From a bacterium (lineage in GTDB: Bacteria > Krumholzibacteriota > Krumholzibacteriia > LZORAL124-64-63), in assembly GCA_016703265.1 (NCBI GenBank), contig JADJCK010000009.1, forward strand, positions 310,001 through 374,000: a stretch of DNA of 64,000 nucleotides. Reading direction: 5' to 3'. Below, one piece after another: positions 9,370-18,375 of this stretch. Below the pieces are notes generated by a model. The model ran no database searches and had not been told where the DNA came from. It saw only the letters and a program-made list of their open reading frames with translations. Numbering within the stretch: position 1 is the stretch's first letter; the number at the start of each line of letters is the position of its first letter. The position numbers and the translations under genes were made by a program.

Positions 9370-12300
9370 TCAACGCGTCCCGGGCGCCGTCCACGCCCGC
9401 ATCGTCCCGTCGCGCGAGCTCGAGACCAGGCAGGCGTCGGCAGGCGCGAACTCCAGGGCCATCACCCGGGCCACGTGTCCCCGCAGCCCGACCAGTTCGC
9501 GCAACGACCCGGCTTCGAGAAGGCGGACAACGCCGTCGATGCCGCCGACGGCCAGTCGCGAGCCGTCGCGGCTCCAGGCCACCGCCACGACGCGCCCCCG
9601 GCCCAGCGCCCGCGAGGCCAGGGGGCTTCCGTCCGGCAGCGACCACATCCGCAGAACGCCGTCGGCCCCGGCCGAGACCAGCTGCCGGCCGGCGGGATCG
9701 AGGCACACGTCCAGGACCGCGCCCGTGTGGCCCTTCAGTTGGCGCGGCGGCTGGTCGCCGCGCCAGTCCCACAGGTAGACCGCGCTGTCGGCGGCGGCGC
9801 CGACCAGCAGGGCGCCATCAGGCGTGAACACGAGGTCCTTCAGCGCGCCGCCACAGCGGCCGAGCACCCTGGGCGTTCGCGCCAGCAGCCCGTCGGCGCC
9901 CAGCTCCCGGACCATCACTTCCGCGTCATCGCCACCGGTGGCAACCCACCGGCCGGACGGATGAATCGCGAGCCCGTGCACCTCGCCGCGGTGCGCGGTC
10001 AGCGTGTCGATGATGTTCCACGCCGCGGCGTCCACCACCGTGAGGCTGCCGAGGGTGGTGCCGGCCAGCAGCAGCCGGCCGTCCGGCGTGAAGCCCAGGC
10101 TCGACGCAGGTTCGGTACGGTCGACCCGCGCCGGTGACGCGGACGATCCCGGCAGCGGCCACACCGGCAGGCCACTCTGGCTGTTGCCGCCGATGACGAA
10201 TTGTCCGGTGGGATCGATGGCGACGCAGCCCACGTTGACCACCATCGTCGGCGGTGACGGCAGGCGATGGACGGCGACATCGTCGACATCGGCGGACCAG
10301 ATCTTGAGCATGCCGCCCCAGTCGACGCTGGCCAGGCGGCTGCCATCGGCGCTCACGGCGTCCGCGTTGACGTCCTGCCGGTGGCCGCGCAGTTCGGTCA
10401 GCACGGCGCCCGTACGCGCGTCCCAGCGCAGGAAACGGCCATCCGGCGAGCAGGACATCACCTGCCCGCTACCGGCCATGAAGGCCAGACCGGTCACGGT
10501 GGCCGAGTGCGCGTGGAACGTCGTCAGGTGCTCGCCGGTCTGCAGGTCGTGCACGACCGCGAGCTGATCCATGCCGCCGGACGCCACCAGCCGTCCGTCG
10601 TCGCTGACGGCAAGGCAATAGACGCGCCGCGTATGCCGGTTGAACGTGTGCAGCAGTCGACCGCTCGCAGGCTCCCAGACCTTGACCAGCCCGTCGCCGC
10701 CACCGGTGACCAGGCGGTCGCCCCGGGGCGCCCAGGCGACCTGCGCGAAATCGGCGTGCGCCGGCCAACTGCCGATCAGCTGGCGCGTCGTCGCCTCCCA
10801 CATGCGCACGAATCCGTCACGGTGCGCGGCGGCGATCCGGCGGCCATCGGGGCTGACCGCGACCGAGGCCCAACCCGAGCCTTCGTGCAGGACCACCGGC
10901 GCGGCAACCGCGGCGCGATCCAGGATCACCACCCGGCCGTCGTTGAGCCCGGCGACCAGCCAGGTGCCGTCGGGCGCCACGGCGACGCTTTCGACGCTTT
11001 CGCCCAGCGGTCCCCAGGTCCGGCGCGCGGCACCGGTGGTTGCGTCCCACTCGCGGATGGTCCCGTCCAGCGACGAGGTGAACACGGCCGCGGAGTCGGG
11101 CGCGTAACGCACGCAGGTGATGCCCTGCTCATGCGCGCGCACCGTGACCAGACTGCGGTCCAGCCGCGCCTCCAGATGCCGCCACTCCCAGCCGCGCAGC
11201 GCCGCGGGCGCCGCCTCCAGTCGTCCGGCCGCTTCCTCGACCGCGTTCTCGCGCAGCGCCGACTCGGCGGCGGCCAGCGAGTTGACGTAGGCGAGTTGCT
11301 GCGCCTCGCGCGTCTGCATTTCGGCCCGTCGCAAGGCGCCGATGCTCACGACGAGCGCGGTCGCCAGCAGCGCGACCGTTGCGGTCGTGGCGATCGTCAG
11401 CGAGCGGTGCCTCCGCAGGAACTTGCCGGCACGGTAGGAAAGCCGGTCGGGCGCCGCCAGGACGGGCAGGCCGTCGAGATGGCGCCTGATGTCTTCGGCC
11501 AGTTCGTCGACCGAGGCGTAGCGACGCTCGGGGTCCTTCCGCAGCGTCTTGAGGACGATGTTATCGAGATCACCTGCCAGCGCCTGGGCCAACCGCGCGG
11601 GCGAATGCTCACGCCGCGCGGCAAAGGCCGCATCCTGGCGCGCCGCGACGCGGCTGGGACGCGTCGGCTCCGACTCGCAGATCACACGGGCGGCGGCGGG
11701 CGTCATGAGCGTGGGCATCTCGTAGGGTGAGGCGCCCGACAGCAGTTCGCACAGCAGGACACCCAGGCTGTACACATCGGTGGCCGTGGTCACGCGATGG
11801 CCGAGGACCTGTTCGGGGCTCGCGTAGCGCGGGGTCATGGCCGCAGGCATCGTCAGGTCGGGCCCGGAAGCCGCATCGGAATCGGACGGCGACTCGCCGC
11901 CCAGCACCTTGGCGATGCCGAAATCCAGCAGCTTCACCTGCCCGTCACGGTCGACGAGGATGTTGCCGGGCTTCAGGTCGCGATGGATGACCAGGTTGCG
12001 GTGCGCGAACTGCACGGCCTCGCACACGGTCAGGAACAGCCGCAGGCGCTCGGCGACGGACAAACGCGCCTCGTCCGCGTAACGGTCGATCGGCTCGCCG
12101 TCCACGAACTCCATCACGAGGTAGGGGCGGCCGTCGGGCGTGGCGCCGCCGTCCAGCAGGCGGGCGATGTGCGGGTGTTCGAGGTCGGCCAGCACCTGCC
12201 GTTCGCGCCGGAAGCGTTCGACGATGTCGGCGCCGTCCAGCCAGGGGCTGATGATCTTGACGGCAACCTGCTTGCGGAAGGCCGCGTCGACGCGCTCGCC

Positions 12301-12582
12301 GCGATAGACCGCGCCCATGCCCCCGGTGGCGATCCGTTCGCAGAGACGCCAGGGGCCGAGGGCCAGGCCCAGGGCAGGGTCGGGAGAGGAGCCGTCGTCA
12401 GCGGCCAGGTGCGGTGCTCCATCGAAGAGCTTTCGCGCCGCAGGCAGCGCCGCCAGCAGTGACTCGATCTCGGCGCGCAACGCCGCATCGCCGCCGCAGG
12501 CATTGTCGAGAAAAGCGGCCCGCTCGGATGCGGGCAGCGCCAGCGCCTCACTGAAGAGATCGGCCGGGTTACGCGCGGTCAT
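9370..12582 (-). CDS. Membrane Ser/Thr protein kinase with 14 WD40 repeats
   Basis: A 1070-residue Hanks-type kinase with an extracytoplasmic propeller region. A leader (1-75) resembles those of ECF-linked kinases. The kinase domain (about 76-375) has the glycine loop ATGGMGAVY, K109 in VAVKI, HRDLKPGN (200-207), DFG (220-222) and YASPEQV. A single membrane helix lies at about 395-416. About 14 WD40 repeats follow to the end, each with the xVxxLAxxPDGxxLxSGGxDGxVxxW pattern, enough for two seven-bladed propellers. The start overlaps the upstream sigma-factor gene by 14 nt, so expression is coupled. Signal sensed and targets are unknown. Confidence 0.9.
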   Translation of the reverse strand: MTARNPADLFSEALALPASERAAFLDNACGGDAALRAEIESLLAALPAARKLFDGAPHLAADDGSSPDPALGLALGPWRLCERIATGGMGAVYRGERVDAAFRKQVAVKIISPWLDGADIVERFRRERQVLADLEHPHIARLLDGGATPDGRPYLVMEFVDGEPIDRYADEARLSVAERLRLFLTVCEAVQFAHRNLVIHRDLKPGNILVDRDGQVKLLDFGIAKVLGGESPSDSDAASGPDLTMPAAMTPRYASPEQVLGHRVTTATDVYSLGVLLCELLSGASPYEMPTLMTPAAARVICESEPTRPSRVAARQDAAFAARREHSPARLAQALAGDLDNIVLKTLRKDPERRYASVDELAEDIRRHLDGLPVLAAPDRLSYRAGKFLRRHRSLTIATTATVALLATALVVSIGALRRAEMQTREAQQLAYVNSLAAAESALRENAVEEAAGRLEAAPAALRGWEWRHLEARLDRSLVTVRAHEQGITCVRYAPDSAAVFTSSLDGTIREWDATTGAARRTWGPLGESVESVAVAPDGTWLVAGLNDGRVVILDRAAVAAPVVLHEGSGWASVAVSPDGRRIAAAHRDGFVRMWEATTRQLIGSWPAHADFAQVAWAPRGDRLVTGGGDGLVKVWEPASGRLLHTFNRHTRRVYCLAVSDDGRLVASGGMDQLAVVHDLQTGEHLTTFHAHSATVTGLAFMAGSGQVMSCSPDGRFLRWDARTGAVLTELRGHRQDVNADAVSADGSRLASVDWGGMLKIWSADVDDVAVHRLPSPPTMVVNVGCVAIDPTGQFVIGGNSQSGLPVWPLPGSSASPARVDRTEPASSLGFTPDGRLLLAGTTLGSLTVVDAAAWNIIDTLTAHRGEVHGLAIHPSGRWVATGGDDAEVMVRELGADGLLARTPRVLGRCGGALKDLVFTPDGALLVGAAADSAVYLWDWRGDQPPRQLKGHTGAVLDVCLDPAGRQLVSAGADGVLRMWSLPDGSPLASRALGRGRVVAVAWSRDGSRLAVGGIDGVVRLLEAGSLRELVGLRGHVARVMALEFAPADACLVSSSRDGTMRAWTAPGTR

Positions 12583-13153
12583 CGCGCATCTCGTCGCGCA
12601 TCTCGCGGTAGAGCCAGGCCTGTGCGTAGTCCCAGTGCCGGCACACCGTGCGGCGCGAGATGCCCAGCAGTGCGGCGCATTCGTCCTGCGTCAGCCCGCC
12701 GAAGAAGCGCATCTCGACGATGCGCGCGATCTCCGGCTCCTGCGCCTCGAGCAGCGTCAGCGCATCGTCCAGCGCCAGGATGACCGGGTCGGCGGCCTCG
12801 TCACCCAGCACCAGCTCGTCGTCGAGTTGCAGGTGGACCTTGCCGCCGGACCGCTTGCTGCAACCGCGACTGCGCGCATGGTCGACCAGGATGCGCCTCA
12901 TCGCCTGGCCGGCAACGGCCAGGAAGTGGGCGCGGTTCTGCCAGACCACGCGGTTCTGGTCGATCAGGCGCATGTACGCTTCGTGGACCAGGGCGGTGGC
13001 CTGCAGCGTGTGGTCGGGACGTTCACTCGCCAGGTAGGCGCGGGCGCGGGCGCGCAGGTCGTCGTAGACGGCCGCGAACAGGTCCCGCACGGCCGCCGGC
13101 TCCCCGGCCGACGCACCCTGCAGGATCATCGTGATGTCGCGTCCGTTTGGCAT
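12569..13153 (-). CDS. ECF-type RNA polymerase sigma factor (TIGR02999-like)
   Basis: A 194-residue ECF sigma factor. Region 2 is recognisable in ALVHEAYMRLI and FLAVAGQAMRRILVDHARSRG, the hallmark of the TIGR02999/SigZ-like group. Region 4 is FFGGLTQDECAALLGISRRTV, a helix-turn-helix for the -35 element, followed by a W/R-rich tail. These sigma factors usually have no classical anti-sigma and are instead next to Ser/Thr kinases; here the kinase begins inside the last codons of this gene, which suggests regulation by phosphorylation. The ATG at 13153 is the natural start. Target promoters are not identifiable from this window. Confidence 0.88.
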   Translation of the reverse strand: MPNGRDITMILQGASAGEPAAVRDLFAAVYDDLRARARAYLASERPDHTLQATALVHEAYMRLIDQNRVVWQNRAHFLAVAGQAMRRILVDHARSRGCSKRSGGKVHLQLDDELVLGDEAADPVILALDDALTLLEAQEPEIARIVEMRFFGGLTQDECAALLGISRRTVCRHWDYAQAWLYREMRDEMRDDRA

Positions 13154-13222
13154 GGGGTGAGTATACCTCAGGCGCCATGGCCCGCAACCCGTTCGCCTGG
13201 ACCCGGCGCGCGCCGGTTGCGC

Positions 13223-14656
13223 TTAGTCGACCAGCGCAAACAACGTGCCCTTACCCGGTTGCGCCGACACGAGCCGGACCCGATGGCGCCTGCCCGGCTC
13301 GACGGTGCCCGCACAGCGCGCCACGACGGCAGGCTCGTGCAGTTGCACCGTCTGCGCGTCCAGGCCGACGCCTTCGAAGATCTCGCCCACGTGGGGGGCG
13401 AGCATCGCCACCTCGACCGCGTCGACGCAGGCGGTATCCACGCGCTGCGACCGCCCCACCCCTGCGGCCATGACGCCGCCGATCCAGGCCAGCGCTTCGA
13501 GCGCCCAGGCCGGAACCTCGCGGCCGGCGCACACGGCCAGGCAGATCTCGGCGCCGTAGCGGTCGACAAGGCGGCGAAGCGGGGCCGTCACATGTGCATA
13601 CGGGGCCGCCAGCGCGCCGTGCGTGGTGTTTGCCGGAAGCGCAAGTTGGCCTCCCCGCGCGCTGTCGAAGGCCTCCCACCGTGCGCCGCGGAACAGCGCG
13701 CCGGCCTCGGTCAGGAAGGCAGCGGTGCGCGGCGCGCCGGCGTCGAGGTGGTCCAGCATGTCCGCGTAGGTCCAGGCATCGGGCCATTCCATCCCCAGCG
13801 CCGCGGCCTGCCGCCTCAATCTCTGCAGCGCCTCCGGGCTCGCGGCGGGCATGGTGCGCAGGATGCCCACACCGGCGCCGAGCATGCAGCGCGCCGCCGC
13901 CATGCCGGTCAGGAGGGAGACCTGTGCATTGTCATCCTCCACGTCCAGGGAAGCGCGGAACTCGAGGGAGACCTTCCCGTCCTCGACCACCGCCTCCTGA
14001 CTCGGCCTGGGCAGCGTGACCGCGCCCAGCTTCCGGAGCGCCGCACGGCGCCGCTGTCCGAACTCGTGCAGGGCCGTGACGAGGACCCGTGCTTCGGCGG
14101 GGGGCGATGTGGCCAGCTCCCGGTACGCATACTGCCGACGCGACCGTACCCACGCCCGGCGCACATCGAATCCGGTGAGGTTGCCGCCCCGGTCCACGTC
14201 CAGGGTCCAGAGCACCGCCTTGGTCCGCTGTCCCGGCAGCAGGGAGGCGAAACCTTCCGACATCAGCGGCGGGTGAAGTCCCACCCGCTTGTCCGGGCAG
14301 TAGATGGTCTCCACGCGTTCGCGGGTGTCCCGGTCCAGGGCGCCGCCGGGTACCACGTGCGCGCCCACGTCGGCGATCGCGTAGAAGATGCGCTGGCCTT
14401 GCGGTGACGATTCGAGGTGCACGGCCTGGTCGAGATCGCGGGCGCCTTCCGGATCGATGGTGACCAGGGGCAGGTGTGTGGCGTCGTGGCGCTCGCCGAC
14501 CACGTGGGCGGCCTCGGCGTCGGTATCGGCTGCCGCGGCCTCGGCCAGGACATCCGCGCCGTACGTCTCGGAAACGCCGACACCGGCCCGGATGGCAGCG
14601 AAGACGGGGACCAAGGCGCCAAGTGGGGTGCGGCTGACGATGCGGCGGACCTGCAT
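13223..14656 (-). CDS. RNB-domain ribonuclease (RNase II/R superfamily, short form)
   Basis: A 477-residue 3'-5' exoribonuclease-like protein. The metal-binding signature TIDPEGARDLDQAVHLE (around residue 66) corresponds to the Asp-rich RNB motif, followed by YAIADVGAHV, YCPDKRVGLHPPLMSEG and TAPLRRLVDRYG. The protein lacks the N-terminal cold-shock domains and full S1 domain of RNase R. It matches the short RNB proteins common in actinobacteria and other high-GC bacteria, with a small C-terminal beta domain ending GKGTLFALVD. It is preceded by the YihY-family gene in the same direction, 50 nt upstream. Role is probably RNA turnover; the precise substrate is unknown. Confidence 0.85.
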   Translation of the reverse strand: MQVRRIVSRTPLGALVPVFAAIRAGVGVSETYGADVLAEAAAADTDAEAAHVVGERHDATHLPLVTIDPEGARDLDQAVHLESSPQGQRIFYAIADVGAHVVPGGALDRDTRERVETIYCPDKRVGLHPPLMSEGFASLLPGQRTKAVLWTLDVDRGGNLTGFDVRRAWVRSRRQYAYRELATSPPAEARVLVTALHEFGQRRRAALRKLGAVTLPRPSQEAVVEDGKVSLEFRASLDVEDDNAQVSLLTGMAAARCMLGAGVGILRTMPAASPEALQRLRRQAAALGMEWPDAWTYADMLDHLDAGAPRTAAFLTEAGALFRGARWEAFDSARGGQLALPANTTHGALAAPYAHVTAPLRRLVDRYGAEICLAVCAGREVPAWALEALAWIGGVMAAGVGRSQRVDTACVDAVEVAMLAPHVGEIFEGVGLDAQTVQLHEPAVVARCAGTVEPGRRHRVRLVSAQPGKGTLFALVD

Positions 14657-14706
14657 GGAAACTCCAGTGGCGCCGCGACGGCGCCGGGATCACAACGACG
14701 ACGATT

Positions 14707-15645
14707 TCACGGGGCCTCTGTCGAATCCTCGACAGTCCCAACGACTTTCGCATGGCGACCAGGCTGGATGCCCGGGCCGTACCGGCGCGACCAGACCTGG
14801 GCGAACTCCGCCCCGAAGAACAGGATCTGCGCGGAGAGATAGATCCACATCAGGATGATCACGAATGAACCGGCGGCTCCATACACGGAGCCGATGGCGC
14901 TCTTGCCCAGGTACAATCCGATCAGGTAGCGGCCAACCGAGAACAGCAACGAGGCCACCACGGCGCCCCAGGTCACATCGCGCCACCTCAACTTCGCATC
15001 CGGAAGGATGCGATAGATCGCGGCGAAAAGAAGCGTGGTGAGCGCAAACGAGAGCATGAAGTTCAGGACGTTCGCCAGGACCAGGTAGGCGGGAAGCACG
15101 CCCGAAATGAACTTTCCCATCGCGGCGATGGCAGCGCTCAGGACCAGCGAGACGAGCAGCAGGAAACCGATCACGAGAACCAGAGAGAAGGAGAGCAGGC
15201 GCTTGCGGATGAAATAGGCGATGCCGTTCCTGCGGGTCCTGACGCCCCAGATGATATTGAGCGCTTCCTGCAACTGGGCGAAGGCGCTGGTGGCACCGTA
15301 GATGAGGATGACGAAACCCAGGGTTGTGGCAATCAGGCTCGAGGACGGCTTACTGGCCGAATCCAGCAGGGTGCCCACATAAGTGGCGCCCTGGGGACCG
15401 AGCAGGTCTCCGAGCTCGGAGATGATCTCCTGGCGCGCGGCGCCTTCCCCGAAAAACGCCCCGGCGATGGCGATCACGAAGATCAGGAGCGGGGCCAGCG
15501 AAAAGATCGTGTAGTACGCCAGCGCCGCCGACAACCGGCCGGCCCCGTCGTCGAGCCACTCGGTCACCGTTTCGGTCACCAGTTGCACGGCGGTGAGGTC
15601 GCGCAGGGACTTGATCTTGAGCAGGGACCTGGAAGGACGCTTCAT
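14707..15645 (-). CDS. YihY/BrkB family inner-membrane protein
   Basis: A 312-residue polytopic membrane protein. The N-terminal region has RLSAALAYYTIFSLAPLLIFVIAIAGAFF, then about six hydrophobic segments, with the family pattern YGATSAFAQLQEALNIIW, WRDVTWGAVVASLLFSVGRYLIGLYLG and YGAAGSFVIILMWIYLSAQILFFGAEF. These are the diagnostic blocks of the YihY/BrkB family (once called RNase BN in error). The ATG at 15645 (MKRPSRSLLKI) has GGAAGG upstream and is preferred to 15681. The short C-terminal tail is polar. Function in bacteria is unsettled; possibly an exporter or envelope protein. Confidence 0.88.
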   Translation of the reverse strand: MKRPSRSLLKIKSLRDLTAVQLVTETVTEWLDDGAGRLSAALAYYTIFSLAPLLIFVIAIAGAFFGEGAARQEIISELGDLLGPQGATYVGTLLDSASKPSSSLIATTLGFVILIYGATSAFAQLQEALNIIWGVRTRRNGIAYFIRKRLLSFSLVLVIGFLLLVSLVLSAAIAAMGKFISGVLPAYLVLANVLNFMLSFALTTLLFAAIYRILPDAKLRWRDVTWGAVVASLLFSVGRYLIGLYLGKSAIGSVYGAAGSFVIILMWIYLSAQILFFGAEFAQVWSRRYGPGIQPGRHAKVVGTVEDSTEAP

Positions 15646-15697
15646 GTCGGTTCGCCTTCCGGGATTCCGTCTGCCATACACGGTAGGTTGCGATGCT

Positions 15698-16252
15698 TCA
15701 GTCCGCTCGCGGAGCGAGGTTCCGATCCTTCCCGATCACATCACCATGCAGGATCGAGTAGATCTCGACGTCGTGATGCCTCCCCTTGTTGTACCACGCA
15801 CCGCGCGCCGTGCCTTCGTGGCGAAAGCGGCACTTCTCGGCAAGGCGACGCGAAGCGATGTTGTCGGGGTGAATGACAAGGCGGATTCGGTTGGCCTTCC
15901 TTGTCTCGAACAGATACCGGACCATGAGTTCAACCGCCTCCGACATCGCCCCCTTGCCCCGATGTTCCGATCGGTACAGGATGTAGGAGAGCTCGAGTTC
16001 ATCAAGGTAGTTGACGGTCTTGAAGAACTCGATGTGCCCGATGATGGCATCCCTGTGGGTCGTAATCAGGAGCATGCCATCGTCCGCGCCCCAGAATCCC
16101 GTCTCGTGCAACTGCTTGCTGAATGCCGCCTGCGAGACGATGCCGCGCGGATAGAACTCGCCGCGGTTCGCGATGTCGAGGTGGAAGGTATAGATCTCTT
16201 CAAGATCAACCTCCCGTACGGGACGCAGCTTGATGATGGCGCCTTGGAGCAT
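15698..16252 (-). CDS. GNAT-family N-acetyltransferase (RimJ/RimL type)
   Basis: A 184-residue acetyltransferase. Motif A, which binds the acetyl-CoA pyrophosphate, is SEHRGKGAMSEAVELMVRYLF, and motif B is NRIRLVIHPDNIASRRLAEKCRF followed by EGTARG. This is the RimJ/RimL-like layout used on protein N-termini, ribosomal proteins, antibiotics or small amines. It stands in a small minus-strand run with the cupin and lipoprotein genes (29 nt from the cupin), perhaps one transcript. Nothing indicates the acceptor. There are no rare-codon or composition oddities except slightly lower GC than the neighbours. Confidence 0.85.
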   Translation of the reverse strand: MLQGAIIKLRPVREVDLEEIYTFHLDIANRGEFYPRGIVSQAAFSKQLHETGFWGADDGMLLITTHRDAIIGHIEFFKTVNYLDELELSYILYRSEHRGKGAMSEAVELMVRYLFETRKANRIRLVIHPDNIASRRLAEKCRFRHEGTARGAWYNKGRHHDVEIYSILHGDVIGKDRNLAPRAD

Positions 16253-16281
16253 GGATTATCCTTCCGGTCGGCAACAGCTTG

Positions 16282-16653
16282 TCAGTACGGGCGAAGCTGT
16301 TCCTCGACAGTCCTCGTCTTCCCGGTGACCTCGCTCCCTGTATGGAGTGTCGACTTGCGTTCGAAGAGCATGACGAGGCACTCCTCGTCGGCGACAGGGT
16401 TGTGGCGCACGCCCCTGGGAACGACGTAGACCTGCCCCGGGCCGAGATCCACGGCACCGGACTCCATCTCGATCCTGAGATTTCCCTCGAGGACGAAGAA
16501 GAGCTCGGCTTCTTCCTCATGCGCGTGCCAGACGAGTTCTCCCTCCAGCTTCGCGACCTTGACATAGCAGTCAGCGATCTCCGCGATGACGCGCGGCGAC
16601 CAGTACTCCGTCAGGGACTTCGCGATGCCCGCGGGCGACAGGACCTCGTTCAT
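16282..16653 (-). CDS. Small single-domain cupin protein
   Basis: A 123-residue protein consisting of one cupin barrel. Metal-binding residues appear as H-x-H...E in LVWHAHEEEAELFFVLEG (motif 1) and the second-motif histidine in GQVYVVPRGVRHNPVADEE (motif 2). Such small cupins include mannose-6-phosphate isomerase-like and dioxygenase-like proteins, and many are uncharacterised. It starts with a clear ATG preceded by GGAG and lies 16 nt after the stop of the upstream lipoprotein gene... in transcription order it precedes that gene's neighbour run (cupin, then GNAT). Metal and substrate are unknown. Confidence 0.8.
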   Translation of the reverse strand: MNEVLSPAGIAKSLTEYWSPRVIAEIADCYVKVAKLEGELVWHAHEEEAELFFVLEGNLRIEMESGAVDLGPGQVYVVPRGVRHNPVADEECLVMLFERKSTLHTGSEVTGKTRTVEEQLRPY

Positions 16654-16669
16654 GGAGCACTCCTCACGA

Positions 16670-17359
16670 CTACATGGTTAATTCCGCTGCCTTCGCCCGC
16701 TCCCGCAACTGGTCCAGGATCGCGGTGCGTTCCGCTTCCGTCATGGTCGAGAGACGGCGCGCCAGCGCGTAGTGCAGCGCGGTGTGTTCGGCGGAGGCGA
16801 GCGACGCCCCCACGTGTTCCTTGCGCGGTGCGCGCGATTCGATGTTGGCCGGCAGGAGGTCGGCCACGGCAGGCACGAACGCGACGGCGGTGGCCAGGGC
16901 CTCGCTGCCATGGCCGGCAAGTTCCTGCACGACGAGATGGGCGGCGACCCACGCTTCGAGCCGGGCCACGGCCTGCAGGCCGTCGCCATAGGGCATGGCG
17001 GCGATCGCGGCGCAGAGCCGGTCGATACCCGCCGCCACCTTGGCCGAGGGCAGGCGCCCGGCGAGATCCCGCGGTTCGAAGGTCACCCAATCGGCCCCGA
17101 ATGTGGCCACGCAGACCGAATCGCCGCCGGCAACCGCGTCGGCGCCGGCACACAGCGAGAGGACCGCGTGCCTGTCGGTGAGCTCGCGCAGCCTGGAGTT
17201 GGAATCGCAGGCCCTGCTGCCGGCGGCCGCATCCCCCGCGCGGGAAGCGGGCTTCCGCTCGTCGCCATTGCCGGACGTGCAGGCAGCGGCGCCCAGGACC
17301 AGGAGAAGCAGGAGGACCGGGAAGCCGATGCGGGTGTTCGTCGTCGCCTTGTTCATCAT
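16670..17359 (-). CDS. Putative lipoprotein of unknown function
   Basis: A 229-residue protein with an N-terminal lipoprotein signal: MMNK start, hydrophobic run VLLLLLVLGAAAC and the lipobox Cys at about residue 28, followed by a Gly/Ser/Asp-rich spacer. The mature part is mostly helical, with CDSNSRLREL and CAGADAV as extra cysteines that might pair, and a charged C-terminus (TEAERTAILDQLRERAKAAEL). I do not recognise a family. The double ATG at 17357-17359/17354-17356 follows GAGG; a much longer in-frame opening to 17674 lacks a ribosome site and would bury the signal peptide. First gene of a minus-strand run with the cupin and GNAT genes. Confidence 0.65.
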   Translation of the reverse strand: MMNKATTNTRIGFPVLLLLLVLGAAACTSGNGDERKPASRAGDAAAGSRACDSNSRLRELTDRHAVLSLCAGADAVAGGDSVCVATFGADWVTFEPRDLAGRLPSAKVAAGIDRLCAAIAAMPYGDGLQAVARLEAWVAAHLVVQELAGHGSEALATAVAFVPAVADLLPANIESRAPRKEHVGASLASAEHTALHYALARRLSTMTEAERTAILDQLRERAKAAELTM

Positions 17360-17770
17360 GCGCCTCGCTTGCAAGGGACCGCGACCAGCGAACGAAGTTC
17401 GATCCGTTTGCGTCGCGGGCGCCGTTCGCCTCCCAACATGTTCGCACCCATCGGCGCTTCCGTCACCCCGCCCAGGTCGGCCCGTGGCCGAAGGGTGCCG
17501 TTTCGCCAGTGCATAAGTCGCGGCGCCGGCGACCGGCGACCGGCGGGCGGCGCTGCCGGCGTGGCCGATCAACGGCGCAACATGGACGCCGCTCTTCCGC
17601 GCTTCAAGAACACAAGGACGCCGAATTCCACAGTAACCCATTGCCTCCAAGCCACTTAAAATATCATGGCACAAAATCCGACAATTTCACGCGTCTCATT
17701 CCGGAACCCCGCTCCGCGGCAGCATTCCCGTCTGCCGCGCTTCGGCATCCCGCACCGGCAGGAGACCCGC
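17360..17770. other. Divergent intergenic region, 411 nt
   Basis: The region separates the lipoprotein gene (minus) from the exported FlgD-tail protein (plus). Most of it is GC-rich and featureless. A markedly AT-rich patch at about 17610-17700 contains TTGCCT (17641-17646) and TATCAT (17662-17667) with a short 15-bp spacer, a weak promoter candidate for the rightward exported-protein run. No small gene or RNA is convincing. Confidence 0.35.
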
Positions 17771-18328
17771 GTGAAACACCGAGTTCCCAACCCACTGTCC
17801 GCCCCATTACTGCTGTCCGCCACGCTGCTGCTGTTGCCGGCGGCCAGCCCGGCTGCGAGCAGCATCACGCGCGCCGTCGTCGGCGCCGGCGGCGGCACGG
17901 CCGCGGGCGCCACGGCGTCGGTGCGCTCGACAGTGGGGCAGGCTGTCATCGGCGATGCCGTCGGCGCGACGATCAGCATCGGCGCCGGCTGGTGGCTGCA
18001 GGCGCCCGGCGCCACCTCGGGCGTGCCGGAGGACCTGCCGCTGCCGCTGGTCTTTCGCGCCTACCCGAACCACCCGAATCCCTTCAACCCGCGCACGACA
18101 CTCGCATTCGACCTGCCGCAGGCGGCCACGCGGGTGAGCCTGCGCCTCTACGACCTGCACGGCCGGCTCGTCACCGCGCTGATCGATGGACCATTGCCTG
18201 CCGGGCGACACGGCGTGGTCTGGAACGGCGCCGACGATGCCGGCCGTGCGGTCGCCTCGGGTGTCTACGTCTCGGTGCTGGAGACGCCCCTCGGGCGCGC
18301 CAGCGGCAAGCTCACGCTGGTGCGCTGA
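17771..18328 (+). CDS. Exported protein with FlgD-like C-terminal domain
   Basis: A 185-residue secreted protein starting at GTG 17771 (AGGAGA 6 nt upstream), giving a clean signal peptide (KHR, then LLLSATLLLLPAASPAAS). After a short Gly/Ala segment the C-terminal about 85 residues form the FlgD-like beta-sandwich: YPNHPNPFNPRTTLAFDLP, LYDLHGRLVTALI, AGRHGVVWNGADDAGRAVASGVY, ending LTLVR. In FCB bacteria such domains sit at the C-terminus of secreted proteins and may act in sorting or anchoring. The remainder is too short to be an enzyme, so this could be a minor surface component. First of four rightward exported-protein genes. Confidence 0.7.
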   Translation: MKHRVPNPLSAPLLLSATLLLLPAASPAASSITRAVVGAGGGTAAGATASVRSTVGQAVIGDAVGATISIGAGWWLQAPGATSGVPEDLPLPLVFRAYPNHPNPFNPRTTLAFDLPQAATRVSLRLYDLHGRLVTALIDGPLPAGRHGVVWNGADDAGRAVASGVYVSVLETPLGRASGKLTLVR

Positions 18329-18375
18329 CGCGCCGGTATCCGTTCTCGACATCGTGATCAGGGGGATGACAGGAC

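Noticed and set aside
17360..17770. Possible small RNA or gene in the long gap before the exported-protein run
   Set aside because: No start with a ribosome site plus conserved reading, and no stable stem-loop plus T-run; left as an intergenic region.
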